30,087 nucleotides of DNA from G963674665 sp964609625 (GCA_964609625.1 CAZSRS010000045.1:1-30087), one strand, 5' to 3'. Shown: positions 1 through 8,518, counted from the first letter of the stretch. Notes: generated from the letters alone by a model not told the origin. Translations and numbers: made by a program.

Positions 1-144
1 AACAACAGAATAACAAGGTTGCAAGGACCCTTCAAGCAAAAAATTGTGTTATTTCAGACTACTGACCGTTGCTTGAACTGTAGTTTCAACCCCGAAAGTT
101 GAGTTATCTTATCTTTTCCCGGATCACCGCCCAAGACCCAAAGC

Positions 145-1821
145 TCAGAACATCATCATCAAGCCGCCCCCAAGGGCCAGGAACACGTTGGCAAAAGTGT
201 AGGCCCCGGCATAGCCCAGGGTCGGCATGGAGTTTCCCGCGGCCTGGCAGACCACGTTCAGGGAGGGGGTGCTGGTCATGGCGCCGGTAATGCCCCCCAG
301 CAACAGGGCCGGATTCAACTTGAGCACGAACCGACCGAAGGCGAAGCCCACCAACACGGGGACCAGGGTCACCACCACACCGCTCACGAACAGCGGCGCA
401 CCCACAGCGAGCAGCGCGGCCACAATGCCCTTGCCGGCCTGCAAGCCCACGCCGGCCATGAAGAACATCAGCCCCAGCTCCATGAGCACCCAGCGAGCCG
501 CCGGCGGCACCCGGCCGAAGGTGGGATGCAGGGAGCGCAGGAACCCCACGAGAATGCCCGAGAACAACAAACCGCCGGCAGTTCCCAATCCCACGGTGAA
601 GTGCCCCACCTTGAAACTGAACTGCCCGAGAAAGATGCCCAACACAATGCCGAAGGCAAAGGTCAGCAGGTCGGTCTTGACCACACCGCGCTCCTCGTGT
701 CCGAGAATGCCGATGACTTCCTTGAGCCGGTTGCGCACCCCGGCCACGATGAGTGCATCGCCCTTTTCCAGGACGATCTCTGGCGTCACGGGCAACTCCA
801 CCTGCGCGCGCACGATCTTGGTGATGAAACAGCCGAAGCGCGCCACCGTGTGCAGGTCGCTGATGCGCTTGCCCGCGGCCTTCTTGTTGCTGACGATCAC
901 CAGCGCGCTCTCGATGGGCGCCTTGAGCAGCTGCTTGTCCCAGACGCCGGGGCCGATGGTCTCGCTTAGGCCCTCGAGCTTGTCCATGGGGCCCACGATA
1001 CTCACCCGGTCTCCATGCCGCAACTGCGTGCTCTCGTTGGGGATCAGCATCTCCCCGTCCCGTCGGACCTCCTGGATCACGCATCCCGTGCTCTTGCAGA
1101 AATGCAAGTCCTCCAGGGGGCGGCCGACGACATCCTCCTCGCGCACCTCGAAGGCCCGGATCATGAGCTTGTGCTCGGGTTCAGGCTCGTGCTCCTGCCC
1201 CTCTTCCTTGAGCTTCTTCTCGCGGGCCAGCGCGGCGGCCTCGGCCTGAAGGTCGAAGCGCATCAGCCGCGGCATGAACCTGACGAAGGTAATGAGCCCA
1301 ACCATGCCGAAAATGTAGGTAATGGCGTAGCCCACCGAGAGGTCGTTGAGCAGCTGTTCGGCGGACACATCCCCGGTAAGGGCCATGCCGCTGGCCACGG
1401 CGTCCTGGGCCGCCGCCAGGGTGGGGGTGCTGGTGAGGGCTCCTGCCAGCAATCCGCCGGTGAGCCCAGGATTGAAGCCAACGGCCAGGGCAATGCCCTT
1501 GGCCAGGGCAATGGCCGTGAAGGCCACCACCAGGGCCAGGCAGGCGTACTTCAAACCGTCCTCCAGGAGCACGCTCACGAAGCGTGGCCCGGCCTGAAAG
1601 CCCACGGAATAGATGAAGAGGATGAAGCCGATATCCTGTATGGTCCTGGGCATGGTAAAGCCGTAATGCCCGAAGAACAGCCCGGCCAGCAGGACTCCCG
1701 CCGTGGGGCCGATGGCCAATACCCCCCAGCGGATGTTACCCAGCAGATAGCCCGAGCCGAGAACCACGAAGAACACCAGCGTCGGGTTTTCGCGCAGCAG
1801 CGCGACGATGTCGATGACCAT
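145..1821 (-). CDS. AspT/YidE-type permease with two TrkA-C-like domains
   Basis: A 558-residue inner-membrane protein of the aspartate:alanine exchanger (AAE) family. Two hydrophobic halves (about residues 1-190 and 380-558) flank a soluble middle (about 200-375) that looks like two consecutive TrkA-C/RCK-C regulatory domains. Each half carries the same motif, GALTSTPT at 127-134 and GAMTSTPS at 513-520, as expected from the internal duplication of this family. Length agrees with AspT, YidE and YbjL. Characterised members exchange amino or dicarboxylic acids, but many YidE-like members have no known substrate, so none is assigned here. The ATG at 1821 is preceded by a weak TAAGG. The gene stands alone, with a possible sigma-70 promoter at 1871-1898. 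Confidence 0.9.
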   Translation of the reverse strand: MVIDIVALLRENPTLVFFVVLGSGYLLGNIRWGVLAIGPTAGVLLAGLFFGHYGFTMPRTIQDIGFILFIYSVGFQAGPRFVSVLLEDGLKYACLALVVAFTAIALAKGIALAVGFNPGLTGGLLAGALTSTPTLAAAQDAVASGMALTGDVSAEQLLNDLSVGYAITYIFGMVGLITFVRFMPRLMRFDLQAEAAALAREKKLKEEGQEHEPEPEHKLMIRAFEVREEDVVGRPLEDLHFCKSTGCVIQEVRRDGEMLIPNESTQLRHGDRVSIVGPMDKLEGLSETIGPGVWDKQLLKAPIESALVIVSNKKAAGKRISDLHTVARFGCFITKIVRAQVELPVTPEIVLEKGDALIVAGVRNRLKEVIGILGHEERGVVKTDLLTFAFGIVLGIFLGQFSFKVGHFTVGLGTAGGLLFSGILVGFLRSLHPTFGRVPPAARWVLMELGLMFFMAGVGLQAGKGIVAALLAVGAPLFVSGVVVTLVPVLVGFAFGRFVLKLNPALLLGGITGAMTSTPSLNVVCQAAGNSMPTLGYAGAYTFANVFLALGGGLMMMF

Positions 1822-1870
1822 GAGACCTTACCTGAATGAAGGTGAGTGAACCGAATACCTTTCGGGTTGG

Positions 1871-1898
1871 ATGATAGGACCTGACGGAAGGATTGCAA
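1871..1898 (-). promoter_or_regulatory. candidate sigma-70 promoter of the AspT-like permease
   Basis: On the minus strand TTGCAA is followed by a 16-bp spacer and TATCAT. The predicted transcription start is some 45 bp upstream of the permease ATG. Found by eye only. Confidence 0.4.
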
Positions 1899-2083
1899 GC
1901 GGTTTTCGAGGGTATATTCCGTGCGGATGCGCAAGGCCGACCTTCCTACGCCAGCCCGTGGTGGAAAGCAAGTTCCATGTGCACCCCCGGAACCTGTTTC
2001 CTCCGCCCCTTACCTGTGCTATTTCAGAGATGCCCATGCCGCCCCAGCCCAGCGGTCCGCAACCCACGCCCAGGGAGAACCCC

Positions 2084-2818
2084 ATGCCCGATACCAAGCC
2101 TGTCTGGCGGGTGGTGGAAACCATCCCCGAAAACAACGACGTGACCTCCGTGGTCATCGAGGCTCCGGAAGGCACGCCGGTGTACCACAAGCCGGGGCAG
2201 TTCGCCTCCATCCGGGTCATGACCGAGAACGGCTGGAGCGAACCACACCCCTTCACCATCTCCTGCGACGCCCACGACAGCCGCCTGCGCTTCACCGTCA
2301 AGAGCATCGGTGACTTCACGGCGGGCGTCAGGGACTGGAAGCCGGGCACGCCGGTGCAGTGCTCGGGCCCCATGGGTGTCTTCTGCAAGGACATCGACAG
2401 CCAGAAACACATCGTGATGATCGCCGGGGGCGTGGGCATCACCCCCTTTCTCAGCGTGTTGCGGACCTTCCGCACGGACGGCGCCACCAACAGAATCCTG
2501 TTGTTCTGGTCCAACAAGACCGTGGAAGACGCCTTTGCCAGGGGCGAACTGGAGGTACTGACCCGGCACCTGGACCTCACGGTGGTTTTCCTGTTCACCA
2601 GAAGCGAAAACCTACCGGAATCTCCGGGTAGTCATGTCTTCCACCGCGCGGGGCGTCTGGACAAGCAAGTGCTTGAGGAATTCGGGGTCAGTCCCACTGC
2701 TTCGTGCTATGTCTGCGGCCCACCGGCCATGCAGGAGGCGGTCTTGCGGATGCTCCAATCCTGCGGCGTGCCCCAGGAGCGGGTGCAGCGCGAGGCCTTC
2801 AACTTCAAGGGCAAGTGA
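2084..2818 (+). CDS. FRE/NOX-type flavin oxidoreductase (ferredoxin reductase-like)
   Basis: A 244-residue soluble protein with the ferredoxin-NADP reductase fold: an FAD-binding beta-barrel (about 1-100) followed by an NAD(P)-binding domain (about 108-244). HPFTIS at 55-60 takes the place of the usual RxY(S/T) flavin motif; HPFT is typical of the ferric reductase/NADPH oxidase branch. GGVGITPF at 115-122 is the nucleotide-binding glycine loop, and CGPPAM near 208 is the conserved C-terminal motif. There is no haem-binding membrane part and no 2Fe-2S domain, so it probably passes electrons from NAD(P)H to a separate acceptor. The ATG at 2084 is chosen for the AGGGAG six bases upstream; an in-frame ATG at 2030 is the alternative. 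No obvious operon partner. Confidence 0.85.
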   Translation: MPDTKPVWRVVETIPENNDVTSVVIEAPEGTPVYHKPGQFASIRVMTENGWSEPHPFTISCDAHDSRLRFTVKSIGDFTAGVRDWKPGTPVQCSGPMGVFCKDIDSQKHIVMIAGGVGITPFLSVLRTFRTDGATNRILLFWSNKTVEDAFARGELEVLTRHLDLTVVFLFTRSENLPESPGSHVFHRAGRLDKQVLEEFGVSPTASCYVCGPPAMQEAVLRMLQSCGVPQERVQREAFNFKGK

Positions 2819-2863
2819 GGGTAGTCTGCTGCATATGGGGCAAAACACCCACCGACGAAAGCA

Positions 2864-3616
2864 TCACTCCCGCTTCTCTATCCTGGCGGCCAGGTCCATG
2901 AGGATGCCCGAGGCTGCGGCCTCGACTTCAGCCAGGCCCTTGCGGTCCAGAAGCCCGTGCACCCAGTCCATGGCACCCTCGCACTCGCCGGGTCGCAGCG
3001 GTGGGGGAGAGGCCGCTCCCTGCCTGACCATCCGGGGGCACAGGGCGATACCGCGAACCCATGCCGCCGTGAGCCTGAGGACCTCCTTGGACTGCTCTGG
3101 ACTCAGTGTACCTTCGGAGCCCTCGTCATGGGCGCGTTGCACCTCATGGTGCAGTTTCTCCACCAACTGGCCGATGAAGAGCAGGCTGCCGAGCCGCAGG
3201 GTCGTGGGCGACACCGCATACACGTAGGGTCCGCCCGGTTGCAACTCCTCGGGGGCGTAGCGTCGGATGAGTTCGTGCAGTCCCAGATCCAGGCGTGCTG
3301 GTTCGCCCTTGGCCGCGGGGCGGTAACGCGAGACAACGAAACGGGCCAGGTCCGTGGTGAAGGTGGCCGGGGTGAGCTGGGCAGGAGGCTCCAAGGGGAC
3401 GGGTTCGGCCGTATCGGGCCTCTGCCGCGGGGGGCGTTGCCCGTCCAGAACGGGTGGCGGGACCGCCTCCCGTATTTCCGGTACAATGGTGGGAGGGGGC
3501 ACTTCATCGACCCTGTCCGTCTGCCCGCGCTCCCCGAGGTACAGGAACCCAAGGGCCAAGCCCAGAACGAGCACTATGGTCGCCAGTGCCGCGTATGTCA
3601 GGAATCTGCGTGTCAT
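2864..3616 (-). CDS. hypothetical membrane-anchored protein downstream of phoR
   Basis: I do not recognise the family. The 250-residue product starts with a short basic segment and one hydrophobic helix (about residues 5-26), followed by a proline-rich linker (about 33-80) and a mostly helical soluble domain. This looks like a single-pass protein facing the periplasm. The ATG at 3616 is chosen because the membrane helix starts just after it and AAGG lies seven bases upstream; an in-frame ATG at 3679 would add 21 residues with no signal character. It follows phoR on the same strand after 82 bp and may be cotranscribed, but nothing ties it to phosphate sensing. It converges on the flavin reductase gene, 45 bp away. 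Confidence 0.75.
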   Translation of the reverse strand: MTRRFLTYAALATIVLVLGLALGFLYLGERGQTDRVDEVPPPTIVPEIREAVPPPVLDGQRPPRQRPDTAEPVPLEPPAQLTPATFTTDLARFVVSRYRPAAKGEPARLDLGLHELIRRYAPEELQPGGPYVYAVSPTTLRLGSLLFIGQLVEKLHHEVQRAHDEGSEGTLSPEQSKEVLRLTAAWVRGIALCPRMVRQGAASPPPLRPGECEGAMDWVHGLLDRKGLAEVEAAASGILMDLAARIEKRE

Positions 3617-3671
3617 GTCTTGCCTTGAAGCGTGCTCATGAGTGTTCGGCAGGGTATCCGCTTTTCTTTGG

Positions 3672-3686
3672 CCGGGCAATGCCCGG
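3672..3686. other. short hairpin between phoR and the downstream gene
   Basis: CCGGGC, a three-base AAT loop and GCCCGG form a perfect 6-bp stem. No T tract follows on either strand, so it is not a clear terminator. It may mark an mRNA processing or attenuation point. Confidence 0.3.
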
Positions 3687-3698
3687 AACCATGCGGCA

Positions 3699-5492
3699 TC
3701 ACCCGGATATGGCCGCTTTGAGTGAGACGCAGAAGGCGTTGCCCATGCCGCTCTCGCTGTCCAGGGGACTATCCAGCCAGATGGTGCCGCCGAAGCCGGT
3801 CACGATCTGCCGACAGATGGCCAAGCCAAGTCCGTAGCGCCCCTTTTGCACCTTCTGGGCAGGATCGATGCGGAAAAAACGTTCAAAGATGCGCTCCTTG
3901 TAGAAGCTCGAGATCGCCTCGCCCGTGTCCATCACCCGCAGCAACACGCCGTCCCGCGTTTCTTTCGCCGTGACGGTAACGGTGTTGTTTTCTGGGCCGT
4001 AAGCCACCGCATTATCCAGGAGGTTCACCAGCACTTCGAACAGACCCGAACGGGTGGCCTGCACCAGCAATTGCTCCTCGGGCAGTGCGTCGACGATTGT
4101 CACCCCTTTCTTCCGTGCCGCCTGCTCCAGGGTGCGCAGGGCCAGTTGCAGTTGCTGCCGCAGCGACACAGGTTCCATTTCGGTCTTGATCTCGGCATCC
4201 AGCTTGGCCAGGGAGAGCAGCCTGGTAACCATCTCGTCCATGTGCCGGGCATTGTCGTGGATGGTCCGCAGAAAGGTCCGCCGGTGCTCCGGATCGATGT
4301 CGGGGTTGTCCAGCAGGGTCTCCGAGTAGCCCTGAATGCTGGTCACCGGCGTCTTGATCTCATGGGTGATGTTGACCATGAAGTCCTGGCGAACGCGCTC
4401 CAGACGTTTGATTTCGGTGATGTCGTGAAAGACGATGACGATCTTGCGCACACCCTTGGGCGTACGGAACGGCACCAGAACCGCCTGAAGCATCTTGCGC
4501 TCCCTGGTCCTGAACTGGGCGCTCATGCGCGAGGTGCCTTCCGGGCTCGTGCGCAAGGCATCCACCAGCTTGCGCAGCTCCGGCTGCATGGTGACTTCCA
4601 GGGGTGTCCTGCCTTTAGCGTCGCCCATGTCCGGGAACATCTCCGCCAGGGCCTTGTTCCACGATTCTATGCAACCGTCGCTCCCCAGGATCATGACCCC
4701 CGAGGCCATGCCGTTGAACAACGCCTCCAGTTCGCCCTTGGCGTCCTCCAGGGAGGTGATCTGCTCCTGGATGTTCGTGGACATGGTGTTGACCGCCTGC
4801 ATCAAGGGGGCGAATTCCCTGCCCGGCACCGAGGCGATGCGCAGGGAATAGTCACCCTCTCCGATCTGCTGGGCCGTGCGCGACAGTGCCTGGATGGAGG
4901 CGCTCATGCGCCTGATGAACAGGCCGGACAGAAGGCCCGCGCCGCAGAAAGCCAGGACCATGAAGGTATACACCCTGGGGATCATCCGCTGATAGCGGTC
5001 CTGGATGTCCGAGATGGGCACGGCCAGCCGCAGCACGCCGCCGGGCATCCCGCCCGCCCCGGGTACGGGCATTGCCGCGTAGAGCAATTCCTTGCCCACG
5101 GTCCGAGAGGACCTGATACTCGTGCCGAAGCCTTGTTCCAAGGCTTGCAGCACTTCGGGGCGGACACCATGATCGTCCAATCCCGCGAGGCCTTCGAAGG
5201 CCACTTCCGAATCGGCGATGACCCTGCCGCCGTTGATGTAGGTGATTCTGGAGTGCAGGCGCTTGCCGATGCCGGTGATCCAGGTGTCCAGTTCGCGTTC
5301 GTCTGTAAAGCCGTGGTGCTGCTCAATGAGCCAATGCACGGTCTCCAACCCTTGCCTGGCGCGCTCCGTGGCCTCCTGGACAAAATCCTCGCGCACGTTC
5401 CTGCTGAAGACAAAGGCCACGATGCTGAAGACCAGCAGCATGAGCACACCGGACACGGCCAGCAATTTGACGAACAGGGAAGGGCTCTTCAT
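3699..5492 (-). CDS. phoR: PhoR-like sensor histidine kinase
   Basis: A 597-residue membrane kinase. Order of domains: TM helix (about 8-28), periplasmic sensor region of about 140 residues, second TM helix (about 170-190), HAMP (to about 245), PAS (about 255-360), HisKA with phospho-acceptor His377 in an ITHEIKTP context, and HATPase to the end. The N box (LLDNAVAYG) and G2 box (GRYGLGLAI) are intact. The G1 box reads DTGEAI rather than DTGxGI, so its second glycine is alanine. The PhoR call rests on the domain order and on the divergent pit and DUF47 genes; the family signals phosphate limitation to PhoB. No PhoB gene lies next to it. The ATG at 5492 follows AAGGA by eight bases; an in-frame ATG at 5543 lacks this. 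Confidence 0.85.
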   Translation of the reverse strand: MKSPSLFVKLLAVSGVLMLLVFSIVAFVFSRNVREDFVQEATERARQGLETVHWLIEQHHGFTDERELDTWITGIGKRLHSRITYINGGRVIADSEVAFEGLAGLDDHGVRPEVLQALEQGFGTSIRSSRTVGKELLYAAMPVPGAGGMPGGVLRLAVPISDIQDRYQRMIPRVYTFMVLAFCGAGLLSGLFIRRMSASIQALSRTAQQIGEGDYSLRIASVPGREFAPLMQAVNTMSTNIQEQITSLEDAKGELEALFNGMASGVMILGSDGCIESWNKALAEMFPDMGDAKGRTPLEVTMQPELRKLVDALRTSPEGTSRMSAQFRTRERKMLQAVLVPFRTPKGVRKIVIVFHDITEIKRLERVRQDFMVNITHEIKTPVTSIQGYSETLLDNPDIDPEHRRTFLRTIHDNARHMDEMVTRLLSLAKLDAEIKTEMEPVSLRQQLQLALRTLEQAARKKGVTIVDALPEEQLLVQATRSGLFEVLVNLLDNAVAYGPENNTVTVTAKETRDGVLLRVMDTGEAISSFYKERIFERFFRIDPAQKVQKGRYGLGLAICRQIVTGFGGTIWLDSPLDSESGMGNAFCVSLKAAISG

Positions 5493-5535
5493 ACCGCACG
5501 TCCTTCTATGTTTCCGAGACCATGCTTTTCCAATG

Positions 5536-5549
5536 TTGCACATTGCACA
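5536..5549. repeat. tandem heptamer TTGCACA x2 in the phoR/pit intergenic region
   Basis: TTGCACA occurs twice in direct succession, in an AT-rich patch between the divergent phoR and pit genes. It could be an operator or part of a promoter. It does not match the CTGTCAT Pho-box repeat. Confidence 0.35.
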
Positions 5550-5583
5550 ATTTTATTGTAATTATTTCCGCACCCATGTACTC

Positions 5584-5613
5584 ATTAAAAGCTGTTTCCG
5601 TGATACCTGTCAA
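5584..5613 (-). promoter_or_regulatory. candidate sigma-70 promoter of phoR
   Basis: On the minus strand a perfect TTGACA is separated by 18 bp from TTTAAT (five of six consensus bases). The predicted start lies about 85 bp upstream of the phoR ATG. Confidence 0.5.
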
Positions 5614-5681
5614 GAATCCTTTACACCGCCCCCGAAGGATCCCGGTTTTTTCCTTCTTCGAGGTTTGTCCCTGACCCCCCC

Positions 5682-6920
5682 ATGAACATCTACGACTGGT
5701 TCCTCATCCTTTCCGTGCTGGCCGGCTTCATGATGGCCTTCAACCTCGGGGCCAACGACGTGGCCAACTCCATGGCTTCGGCCGTGGGCGCCAGGGCCAT
5801 CAGTGTTCGCCAGGCAGTGTTCATTGCCGGCAGCCTGAATTTCGTCGGTGCCGTGTTCCTCGGATCCAACGTGGCTTCCACCATCCAGAAAGGTATCATC
5901 GACTCCTCCATGATCTCGGACCCGAACGTGATGATGGTGGGCATGTTTTCGGCACTGCTCTCCGCCGGTCTCTGGGTGCTCGTCGCCACGCTCACGGCCC
6001 TGCCGGTGTCCTCCACCCATTCCATAGTGGGCAGCCTGCTCGGATTCGGGCTGGTGGCCGGAGGTCCCGGCGTTGTCAACTGGCTGAAGATGGGTGGTAT
6101 CGTGGTTTCCTGGATCCTGTCCCCGGTCCTCGGTGGCATCTTGGCCTACCTGATCTTCACCCATATCCGCAGAAACATCTTCGACAAGCCCGGCCTGCTG
6201 CATCAGGCCAGGAAGTGGGCGCCTATCTGGATGGCCCTGACCGTGATGCTCGTGGGGCTGTCCTTCCTCTACAAGACACCCTTTGGCAAAGGCATGGGTC
6301 TGCGCTGGCACGAAAGCCTGGGGTTCATGTCCCTCATCTGCCTCCTGGTCTGGTACATGGGGAAGATCTACGTGGGCAGACTCGTTTCCAACCTCACGGA
6401 GGGCCCGGACGGCGTGGAGACCGTGTTCCGCCGGATGCAAGTGGGCACCTCCTGCTACGTGGCCATATCCCAGGGTGCCAACGACGTTGCCAACGCCATC
6501 GGCCCGGTGGCCGCCATCTATGTCATCGCCAGGCAGCAGGCCTTCATGAGCACCGTGGAGGTGCCGCTGTTCCTGCTCATCCTTGGAGGCGCGGGCATCG
6601 CCCTGGGCACTGCCCTGCTCGGATACAAGGTCATGTCCACCGTGGGCGAGAAGATCACCCTGCTGACCAACACCCGTGGTTTCGCCGTGGACTTCGGAGC
6701 AGCAACCACGGTGCTTGCCGCCTCGAACCTGGGACTTCCGGTTTCCACCACCCATGCCGCTGTCGGTTCCGTGGTCGGGGTGGGCCTGGCCCGTGGGTTC
6801 AAGGCGGTGGATTTCCGTCTACTCGGGACAATCGTCATGTACTGGATTCTCACGGTGCCCATCGCAGCCTTCACCAGCATCGTCATCTTTCAGATCCTGC
6901 GCTGGAGTCTGCTGGAATAA
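5682..6920 (+). CDS. pit: Pit-family inorganic phosphate transporter
   Basis: A 412-residue, very hydrophobic protein of the PHO-4/PiT family, which carries phosphate (often as a metal-phosphate complex) across the inner membrane using an ion gradient. The two diagnostic repeats are present: GANDVANS from residue 23 and QGANDVANAIGP from residue 264. Each half also has a PVSSTHS or PVSTTHA motif. Length fits the shorter bacterial members. The ATG at 5682 sits just before the first membrane helix, but a run of C precedes it and there is no convincing Shine-Dalgarno; the nearest GAGG is about 18 bases away. A DUF47 protein, the usual partner of Pit, follows after a 179-bp gap containing a hairpin. 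The divergent neighbour is the PhoR-like kinase. Confidence 0.93.
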   Translation: MNIYDWFLILSVLAGFMMAFNLGANDVANSMASAVGARAISVRQAVFIAGSLNFVGAVFLGSNVASTIQKGIIDSSMISDPNVMMVGMFSALLSAGLWVLVATLTALPVSSTHSIVGSLLGFGLVAGGPGVVNWLKMGGIVVSWILSPVLGGILAYLIFTHIRRNIFDKPGLLHQARKWAPIWMALTVMLVGLSFLYKTPFGKGMGLRWHESLGFMSLICLLVWYMGKIYVGRLVSNLTEGPDGVETVFRRMQVGTSCYVAISQGANDVANAIGPVAAIYVIARQQAFMSTVEVPLFLLILGGAGIALGTALLGYKVMSTVGEKITLLTNTRGFAVDFGAATTVLAASNLGLPVSTTHAAVGSVVGVGLARGFKAVDFRLLGTIVMYWILTVPIAAFTSIVIFQILRWSLLE

Positions 6921-6929
6921 TCCGCGACA

Positions 6930-6956
6930 GTGAACCGGCATCGGGGACCGGTTCAC
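6930..6956 (+). other. strong hairpin just after the pit stop codon
   Basis: GTGAACCGG, a nine-base loop and CCGGTTCAC give a perfect 9-bp stem ten bases after the pit stop. No T tract follows, so it is more likely an mRNA-stabilising or processing element, or a partial (Rho-assisted) terminator, than an intrinsic terminator. It could set different levels of Pit and DUF47 protein. Confidence 0.45.
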
Positions 6957-7099
6957 CCGCGCCACACGGTGCGGCACAAGGGCCTTCGGGTCCGCCCTGA
7001 AGACAAGTATTCACCTGGAATACGCCCCTGCCTCCCACGGGGCCGGCAGATGTCCAGGAAAAGGTTGACCTGCAACATCTTACGCAACACGAGGGTGCC

Positions 7100-7777
7100 A
7101 TGTCCTTACGAATTCCTTTTTTCGGGTTGATCACGCCTCACTCACCCATGGAAGGTTTGGGTGAGCACTATGACAAGATCATCGAAGGCGTTCATCTCAT
7201 AGAAGAAGCTCTTGAATGTTATATCGGCGGTGGACCCGCGTGCGGTGAGTTCCTCGAACTCAAGAGCAAGGTCCAAAAGCTTGAAGAACAGGCCGATAAA
7301 ATCAAACGGCAGATCAGGAACCACCTTCCCCGCGGTCTGTTCATGCCCGTGGACAAGATCCTGTTCTTCAACTACACGCGAAGCCAGGACAACATCCTCG
7401 ACGACGGGCAGGATGCGCTGCAATGGCTGTTCATGCGCCCCGCCACCATTCCCGAAGAATTCTCCTCCAACCTCCTGGGATTTGTATCCGAGGTCATCAA
7501 GACCGTGGAGTTGCTCAAGGCTGCCCTGGACTCGACGGTAGGGCTGGTCATCGGCAAGCACTACAGCCGCGGCGAGACCAAGGATACCTTCAGGGCGGTG
7601 CGCGCCCAACACAAGGTCGTCTACGGGAAACGAACCGACATGCTCCAGCAGATCTTCAACTCCTCCTTGGAATTCAAGGACATCTACCAGCTCATCCACT
7701 TCGTGGACAAGCTCAACGGCATGAGCCACAACGCCGAGGGATGTGCTGACATGCTCAGGGCCATGATCGCCCGCTGA
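7100..7777 (+). CDS. DUF47/PhoU-like Pit accessory protein (TIGR00153 type)
   Basis: A 225-residue, helical, cytoplasmic protein without membrane segments. The N-terminal RIPFFGLITPHSPMEGL stretch, the internal LPRGLFMPVD motif and the overall length match the DUF47/TIGR00153 family, which is related to PhoU and commonly paired with Pit transporters. Members are thought to regulate Pit rather than transport phosphate themselves; that role is inferred here from the neighbourhood. The ATG at 7100 follows a short GAGG. It lies downstream of pit on the same strand and probably forms a unit with it, despite the intervening hairpin. No terminator with a T tract is evident right after the stop. Confidence 0.9.
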   Translation: MSLRIPFFGLITPHSPMEGLGEHYDKIIEGVHLIEEALECYIGGGPACGEFLELKSKVQKLEEQADKIKRQIRNHLPRGLFMPVDKILFFNYTRSQDNILDDGQDALQWLFMRPATIPEEFSSNLLGFVSEVIKTVELLKAALDSTVGLVIGKHYSRGETKDTFRAVRAQHKVVYGKRTDMLQQIFNSSLEFKDIYQLIHFVDKLNGMSHNAEGCADMLRAMIAR

Positions 7778-7903
7778 ACCCAAGCGGAGGAAGACGACGA
7801 TACCACGCGGAGCCACCCCCCACCGGCTTCGACACACTGACGACATTCCGTTATTTTACCCAGCGATATCGGAAACCCCGGCCGCCCCGGCCGCGGGATA
7901 TCG

Positions 7904-7946
7904 AAAAAAAGCAGCCCGGCTCGATCCATCGGACCTTGCCGGGCTG
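7904..7946 (-). terminator. intrinsic terminator of the first polyproline gene
   Basis: CAGCCCGGC (7912-7920) and GCCGGGCTG (7938-7946) form a perfect 9-bp stem with a 17-base loop. Read on the minus strand it is followed by seven T residues (7910-7904) and lies 22 bases past the stop of the gene at 7968-8360. The plus-strand side is only weakly T-rich, so it may work poorly in the other direction. Confidence 0.8.
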
Positions 7947-7967
7947 TGTTTCATTGTGCAATGCCCG

Positions 7968-8360
7968 CTACCTGCGGCGCCAAGGGGGCGGAGGTCCCCA
8001 CGGCGGCGGCGGAGGCGGCGGAGCCACTCCCCAGCCCCACGGCGGCGGCGGAGGCGGAGGCCCCCAACGCACCGGAGGGGGTGGCGGCGGCGGTCCCCAA
8101 CCCCACAGCGGTGGGGGCGGAGGTGGTGGAGGCGGGCCCCAGCCCCACGGGGGCGGCTTCGGTCCCCACGGTGGCGGTGGAGGCGGCGGGGGCGGCGGCC
8201 AGCCTAACGCCATGCCCGGCGCGAGGTACCCTATGGCCTGGCCGATCACGCTCGACGCCAGGAGCGGCGTCACGGTGGCACCGGAAAGGCCGCCATAAGA
8301 AGGCGTCACTCCCCAGGCCAGTACCAAGGCCAGAATCATCACAACCTTGAGTGTCTTCAT
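7968..8360 (-). CDS. small secreted polyproline/tryptophan repeat protein
   Basis: A 130-residue exported protein of unknown function. A signal peptide (about 1-23, basic start, hydrophobic core, ending SYG) is followed by a short hydrophobic, glycine-containing stretch (about 24-53). The rest is a low-complexity tail: runs of 10, 9, 7, 7, 7 and 4 prolines separated by short linkers such as WGWG, VRWG and WGWGVA, ending in WRRR. Such runs need EF-P to be translated efficiently. The ATG at 8360 is chosen because the signal peptide begins there, with AGAGAG upstream; longer forms lack sense. A similar protein is encoded just upstream at 8630-8965. It ends at a good intrinsic terminator. The mature protein may contact peptidoglycan or the outer membrane, but that is a guess. 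Confidence 0.75.
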   Translation of the reverse strand: MKTLKVVMILALVLAWGVTPSYGGLSGATVTPLLASSVIGQAIGYLAPGMALGWPPPPPPPPPPWGPKPPPWGWGPPPPPPPPPLWGWGPPPPPPPVRWGPPPPPPPWGWGVAPPPPPPPWGPPPPWRRR

Positions 8361-8443
8361 GATCGTTCTCTCTTGTATGACTAGGCCAAAGCGGCCTCCT
8401 TCCCTGACCATTTCGACGTCTGTCTTACGTATTTGGTTGACAG

Positions 8444-8460
8444 GACACCACCTTGGTGTC
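8444..8460. other. perfect palindrome upstream of the first polyproline gene
   Basis: GACACCA, a CCT loop and TGGTGTC form a perfect 7-bp inverted repeat about 85 bp upstream of the ATG at 8360. It could be an operator or a leader hairpin. Confidence 0.35.
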
Positions 8461-8518
8461 TGCCTTGATAGTGCAAGTTCAGTTCCAATCTTCACCATGC
8501 AACCGGTGCCTATATGCC

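Noticed and set aside
1..144. The window start, checked for a gene end or terminator
   Set aside because: I found no coding frame with a recognisable product and no stem followed by a T tract; nothing can be supported here.
3846..5561. A long open frame on the plus strand opposite phoR
   Set aside because: It is antisense to a gene with complete kinase motifs, its translation is low-complexity (rich in H, Q, G, R), and such shadows are expected in GC-rich DNA.
5590..5615. CTGT-containing repeats upstream of pit, considered as a Pho box
   Set aside because: The two CTGT copies are 15 bp apart instead of the 11 bp of a Pho box, and one lies inside the phoR -35 region.
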